Shown one piece after another: positions 58,751 through 64,000 of a stretch of 64,000 bases of DNA. The translations under genes and the position numbers were made by a program. Below the pieces are notes generated by a model that saw only the letters and a program-made list of their open reading frames with translations, searched no databases and was not told the origin of the DNA. The stretch comes from Galeruca laticollis (Eukaryota; Arthropoda; Insecta; Coleoptera; Chrysomelidae). Within the stretch, counting starts at the first letter, position 1. Every line of letters begins with the position of its first letter. The stretch is taken from assembly GCA_963921935.1 (NCBI GenBank), contig OY998175.1, positions 226,942,122 through 227,006,121 of the forward strand, given 5' to 3'.

Positions 58751-60035
58751 ATGAAAAACATTCTCCCGCATCATATTATCCATAAACGAGGATTAATCAA
58801 TGGCTTGGGCTCAATATATAAATCCATTACCGGAAATTTAGACGCGTATGACGGTCAACGCTACGAAAAATTGATTTCTCAGTTAGAGTCAAACCAAAAG
58901 CAAATAGTGTCAACTATGGGAAAAGAATATTCGCTATCTCTGAATGTCATAGATCAATTCAATAAAACAATTCAAAAAATTAATCATAACGAACAATTGA
59001 TTACTTCAAAAAAAAACCAAATTAGTTTGATAGTTGCAAACAATACATATAGAGAAAACGCAATGTTAATAAAAGATGTTCTCAATAAAATAATAAATAT
59101 GTACGAAATAATTAATTCAATTCTACAAGACATTGAGAATTCTATTACTTTTTTAAAATTACAAATTACCATTTCCAGTGAATGTCAATAACACTGTACC
59201 TTATGAGAAACTCATTAAAATCGATAGCTACATACTAAATAATAAAATCACATATATTCCAATTACATTTCCTTTTGATTTTGAATTATATCATTTTTAT
59301 TCAGTACCAATATATTCTGAGAATCAGTTTAAGACAATTATTCCAAAAAATAAATTCTTGATAAAAAACCAAATGTATTTTACATTTATGAGTAACTCTT
59401 GCAGAGAAATTCTTCCTCAATGGTATATTTGCGACAAGCAAGAGCTAAAAGAAATCGAAGATGGTCCCTATGATATTCAACTACTCGAGGCCAGAAACAA
59501 CTCCAAATTCCGTCAGACTCAAGTCCATTTGACCCAACCACTGTTAAATCAGCTCGACGAATACAACCAATGGATCGGATTATTTCCATACGAATCAATA
59601 ATAAAATTGAAATGCTCCAGACAAGGAGAAATGCGAAAATTAATGGGCACATTCCTCAACAAAATCCCTACAGGTTGCCAATTCACCGCTGATCAATTGA
59701 CTATAATCAATGAACAGCAATACACGAACCCGAAGCAGCCGATCCTGTTCCTCGATATAGACGCTGCTATACCGACGCCCTCAAAGATTAATGTTAGCAT
59801 CGATTTAGAAGACCTCCGATTGGACGAACTTCAAGAAATCTGCAGCCAAGTGATCGAACATCAGCCCAATCTTCATTTCGAGAGTCCTATCTACGTCCAC
59901 AGTGCCTGGACGATCCTCATTTATGGACATCTCATTGTTACAAGTTGCTACTTAATCTACAAGAAGCTCCCAAACAGATTTCGGACTTCAACACCCCCAC
60001 AGATAGACCGACACGATGTTAACCTTTCTCTTTAA
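58751..60035 (+). pseudogene. env: Errantivirus-type env (baculovirus-F class), frameshifted
   Basis: Envelope fusion protein remnant. 58751-59191 starts near a basic, furin-like site (HKRG) followed by a Gly-rich, fusion-peptide-like segment (LINGLGSIYKSITGNLDA) and a heptad-rich region. 59178-60035, in another frame, continues the ectodomain and ends in a membrane segment (WTILIYGHLIVTSCYLIY) and a short basic tail. The upstream subunit and signal peptide are missing. One frameshift at about 59180 and the missing N-terminal half make it non-functional. Confidence 0.7.
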
Positions 60036-60039
60036 CCCT

Positions 60040-60550
60040 CGGAAGCCGTTGACGATGCGTATCTCACAGTCCGGAGCTTAGTTTCCCCGAACCCGACTTT
60101 TGTGGAAATTCAGCAAGATTGCGAAGGTGTCTTGTGGACGATGCGCTCATTTTTTCAGTTAGTTGTAGACTAGATTTCAAATTAAAAGCATATATTTTTT
60201 GTAATTGTTATAATATTATTTATATTGTAAAAATAAAGTTTATTTAAAAAGTTACTTATAGATATCCGAATTAAATTTCATGTGAAGATGACCTCGACTA
60301 GCTATAAATTATTTGATTCATTTATTATAAACAATCCTATTTTGTATATAAGTACTGGGTGTCTCATTATATTCTGACTGTTTTTAAGAGCTTATATCTT
60401 CGAAACGATTTTAGATAATAAGATACGGTTGTCGCAGTTTGGTTTAAAATTACCGTAAGTTTTGTTGTGACACATTTATATAAATGGCCTACTTCCGGTT
60501 TACCCGCCAGAAAAGTGGCGTATTTTCAGAATACAGTAGATGTAATTTTT
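60040..60550. other. 3' flank of env remnant, possible LTR
   Basis: A GC-richer stretch (60040-60150) follows env and then an AATAAA-like signal near 60230, as in an LTR, but no partner LTR was found. From 60360 the sequence looks like the lead-in to the next RT element. Confidence 0.4.
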
Positions 60551-60553
60551 TAA

Positions 60554-62200
60554 ATGGGACACAACCAATGTTATCGATTCCCTTCATATCTTTTATTTAG
60601 CGAAAACATCATTTATTCGGAAAGAGGCGTCCAACAAGGGGACCCTTTGGCACCTCTATTTTTTGGCATATCGATAGACAAACTTATAAGCAACATTGAC
60701 ACAGAATTCAATGCTTGGTACCTTGATGATGGTTCTTTAGGTGGTAATACTAATTCCGTGTTAAAGTCTCTTGTCTATATTATAAACAATTCCAAGGATA
60801 TTGGTCTTGAACTTAATTTCAACAAATGCGTGTTATTTTTCTTAGAATCACCAAATAATCTAACCATTGATAAACTTAATTCTGAAGCACCAGGCATAAA
60901 AATAACCAACAGACAAAATTTATTTCTATTAGTTGCTCCTTCATTAAACGAATCCTTTCTATCAGCTTTCAATGAAAAACTAACCTTTTTCAAAAAAATG
61001 TCATCATGTTTATCCTGGTTACCGACACATATTGCTTATTACCTTCTCAAGAATTGCCTATTAATTCCAAAATTAACCTATATCTTAAGATGTAGTCCGA
61101 CTCGGTTACATAATGATATATTAATCAATTTTGACAATACCATTCGTCATTCATTAGAGTCATTAATCAACATTAAATTAGAGGACCTTTCATGGAAACA
61201 AGCTTCACTACCTGCTTCATATGGTGGTTTAGGAATTCGCTCAATCGCTTCAGTAGCTCTTCTTCCTTTTTTGTCATCATTAAATAGTTGAAAAAATTTC
61301 AATAATTACATTCTGCTCATATTTTTCCACACACAAGACCCTTTATTAATGGAGGCAGAAAATATTTGGTCATTAAAGTCTAACAAAGTTGTACCCGATG
61401 AATATAAATCCTTGCAAAAATCCTGGGATATACCTTTATTGAACATTGAAAAAGAAAATCTGCTTCAGAAAGCTATCAATTCACCAGACAAGGCTCGTTT
61501 GAATGCAGCATTTTCAAAGGAATCAGGAGCATGGTTGAACGCTATACCGTCGGCCCTATTAGGTACGCTTTTAGATGACGAAAGTTTCCGTATTTCTATT
61601 GGTCTACGTTTAGGTTGTCAAATTTGTGTAAAACATCGCTGTCGTTGCGGAGCTGATGTAGATGAATGTGGTGACACGGTCTAAGCTGCAAATTAAGTGC
61701 CGGCCGTTTTCACGTCATTCTGCAGTAAATGACCTAATCAAAGTAGGTCTGTCATCTGCAAAGATTCCCCGTTCGTTGGAACCGTTACGTACTTTCCGCG
61801 ACGACGGTTAACGTCCAGATGGTATGACCCTCATTCCATGGCAACGCGGCAGACCAGTTATATGGGATTTCACTTGCACTGACACTTGGGCTCCGTCCCA
61901 TGTTCGATCCACATCTACTTCCGCAGGCGCTGCAGCTTTACAAGACGCAGCTTTTAAAATCAATAAATACAAAAATTTGGAGAACATTTACATTTTTATT
62001 CCTGTAGCAATTGAAACCTCTGGTGTTTTCGATCATGAATCTTTAAAATTCATTAAAGAAATCAGTAAAAAAATATCAGTAGAAACCAATGATTCAAGAG
62101 CAACTTTGTTCTTTATACAACAAATAAGTATTGCAATTCAAAGAGAAAACGCTTCATCTTTTCTCGGTACGTTTCCCCGTTCTAAGCCTCTAGAAGAACT
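60554..62200 (+). pseudogene. Non-LTR-type RT with C-terminal domain, broken
   Basis: 60554-61291 has SERGVQQGDPLAPLFF (motif B), AWYLDDGSLGG (catalytic motif) and GLELNFNKC, then a thumb with WLPTHIAYYLLKNC and ASYGGLGIRS. It is followed by a helical segment and Cys-rich CQICVKHRCRCGADVDECG (61349-61684), and after a frameshift WDFTCTDTWAPSHVRSTS, AGAAALQDAAFKINKYKNL and QISIAIQRENASSFLGTF (61824-62180). This order occurs in RT proteins repeated in many invertebrate genomes. The last part may be a nuclease-like domain, by general resemblance only. RT motif A and everything upstream are missing. Confidence 0.65.
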
Positions 62201-62566
62201 TTTTATGAAACCTAATCATAAGAAACCTAATTCTTCTACCACTTTCAAACTTTCTCGCATTACCGACGCTAAAACATGTGATCTTATCTTTTTCCGAAAT
62301 TCTTATTTAACATCTTCATTCTCTTCTTCAGAATGTGTGCCTTCTGATAATACATGCATTGACAATTTTATAAATTATACCTCCAACAAGCTTTTGGCCC
62401 TCAGTGAACTAAAAAATATAGATAACCACAAGCCAGATGATGTCCCATTCATAGGAATACTGAAGAAGATGACTATGCTAGATAATGATGCGATTCCTAT
62501 ACGCAATAAATTATCTTTGACCAAAACAAAATATAAAACTAACTAAAACTAACCTAACCAATAGAG
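62200..62566 (+). other. Open sequence of unknown origin between RT and USP copy
   Basis: The frame of the RT C-terminal domain stays open to 62546 with a Ser/Asn-rich, non-conserved peptide. It may be the RT protein's tail or already flanking sequence. Confidence 0.35.
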
Positions 62567-64000
62567 TTGAAGACATCCAATAAAAAGGTAAACGACCAAA
62601 TGGAAATTATTTGTACTAACAGTGTAGCATACTCTAACAATACTAATATCGACAATTTTTATGATGAAGATGATAACGGAAATCGCACATCAGTAGCCGA
62701 TTTGAGTAAAAATTTCAATGAAAAACTCTCCAGAACAGTAAAAAATGGTACTAACCTCGCCAATATGGCCACTGAGGTTAGATCCAAAATATCTTATGTG
62801 ACCAATGGAGTGAAACCACTAAGTACAAAATCAATTGAACCAGAGTTAAAAAATCTAGTAATAATTTTTCGGTGAACAAAAAAAATGACATTGCCTCCAA
62901 CAAGTGTCAAAATAACCACAATGTTTTGCAGTCAAATTCAAAATTGGAAGAGAATGAAGACGTAGAAAAAAATAATCGTTCAGAAGTCGATAGGGTCGTA
63001 TTAACTGAGAAATCAATAAACATCAATTCCCTTTCTAAAAATAATCCTAGAATTAACAACTTCTCTTGATACATTTCATTTTCGAATAAAGATTTTCAGA
63101 AAGGGGATGAAACTCAACAAGAACAAAAGGACACGTCTAAAAATGATTTAGATAACAAGGAATATATTAACAAAGTGAACCAGACCAATGATCTATCGAC
63201 ATCAACCAAACTTTCCAAAACCGCAATATATACATCCAATTCAATAGCAAAGAACATCAATTCAAATTCCTTATCACGCCGATCAAGCGAGAAAGACAAC
63301 AATAGAATCCGAGATTATTCGTACAATAATAGTTGCGAAAGAGCTCTTAACAATATCTCCACGATCAGATCCATAAAGGGTATTCCCCAAGAATCTTTGG
63401 GTCTCAAACGCCTCAAAAAATTGGTAACACATGTTTCATGAATAGTATTATCCAATACCTATCAAAAACAAGGTGGCTATTAGAATATCTAAAGAAAGAC
63501 GCATACATAAGAGATATTAACATAAACATATGTAGCATGAAAGGAGCACTAATTAAAGCATTTGCTGAAGTTATTCAAGAGCTTTGGTCTGAAGACGGTT
63601 CAGATCAGCGATTTACTTCAAGATTCATGGGATACACTCAACATGATGCACAGGAATTTCTTCGTTACCTATTAGCAGGACTTCACGAAGATGTCAACAA
63701 GGTATATGAAAAACCAAAGCCCATATTAACAGAAATTGATGACAAACTTAGCGACATTGAGAAAGCACAAGAATCTTGGTTGAGATATCCGAGAATGGAC
63801 AACTCCAAAATTGTGGTTAACTTTGTCGGTCAATTAAAATCAACAATCAAGTGCACTCACTGTGGTCACTGTTCAGTTACCTACGATCCCTTTTGGGATT
63901 TATCCCTTTCGATACCTCAATGAACAGGTCAATTACGACTTTCACAATGTTTAGATTCGTTTACAAGAGAAGAAACACTCGACAGCGATGAGAAACCAAC
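62567..64000 (+). pseudogene. USP2-class ubiquitin protease, intronless broken copy (partial)
   Basis: The functional parent would remove ubiquitin from proteins. The low-complexity Ser/Asn/Lys-rich N-terminal part (62567-63400) is broken by frameshifts near 62875, 63069 and 63110. The catalytic domain follows: the Cys box GNTCFMNSI (Cys codon 63432-63434), SMKGALIKAFAEVIQELW, FMGYTQHDAQEFLRYLLAGL, DNSKIVVNFVGQLKST, the zinc-binding CTHCGHCS and YDPFWDLSL. One base out of frame separates GLKRLKK from GNTCF. A short deletion lies before RFTSRFMGY, and a TGA interrupts at 63921. The reading continues past it (GQLRLSQCLDSFTREETLD) to the window edge, before the catalytic His. Continuity through the domain suggests a processed pseudogene. 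Confidence 0.8.

Overview
The window looks like a transposon-rich, AT-rich stretch of an invertebrate, most likely insect, nuclear genome. The evidence is the mix of Penelope-like, BEL/Pao, Ty3/gypsy, non-LTR, pogo/Tigger and Tc1 elements, a retroviral-type env of the baculovirus-F class, splice-flanked exon candidates, and a broken ubiquitin-protease gene copy. The species cannot be told. No bacterial-style operon or CRISPR array is present. Almost every protein-coding stretch belongs to a mobile element; host coding sequence is limited to a few short exon candidates and one pseudogene.

Layout. 1-180 and 12400-15930 are a degenerate ~50-bp satellite. 229-513 is an exon candidate. 2190-5150 is a gypsy-type protease/RT fragment split by a minus-strand non-LTR retrotransposon (about 2285-4585). 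5244-11664 is a minus-strand Penelope-like element with two ~330-bp pseudo-LTRs, each carrying a recognisable hammerhead ribozyme; its body is broken by a pogo/Tigger transposon with a PHD finger (6553-8855) and a Tc1-type transposase (9721-10682). 16110-16288 is a good exon candidate with a membrane segment. 20202-23416 is a decayed BEL/Pao element, cut by an intact, apparently very young gypsy element (23417-32873; 2237-bp LTRs identical as far as read by eye, 4-bp target duplication, gag and pol joined by a GGGAAAC -1 frameshift site).

The most striking object is at 36371-52107: a 15.7-kb near-perfect palindrome flanked by the 6-bp direct repeat gatagg, with termini that read AG...CT. Its arms carry mirrored tandem paralogues of an unrecognised ~600-aa protein family, now pseudogenised, plus a tRNA-like segment. 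At the axis is a 259-bp (GTTGTC)n array. When one local tandem duplication is removed from each arm, the arms are within about 26 bp of the same length. Termini, duplication length and size match what is reported for Maverick/Polinton elements, but no polymerase, integrase, ATPase, protease or capsid gene is recognisable, so I infer a palindromic, non-autonomous Polinton-like element or integrated-virus derivative.

Right of it lie a second Penelope-like fragment (52325-53570, plus strand), a rearranged gypsy-type gag/integrase element with integrase pieces in opposite orientations (54395-56445), a gypsy/errantivirus-like PR-RT-env remnant (57180-60250), a non-LTR-type RT with a C-terminal domain (60554-62200), and an intronless, frameshifted copy of a USP2-class ubiquitin protease that runs off the end (62567-64000).
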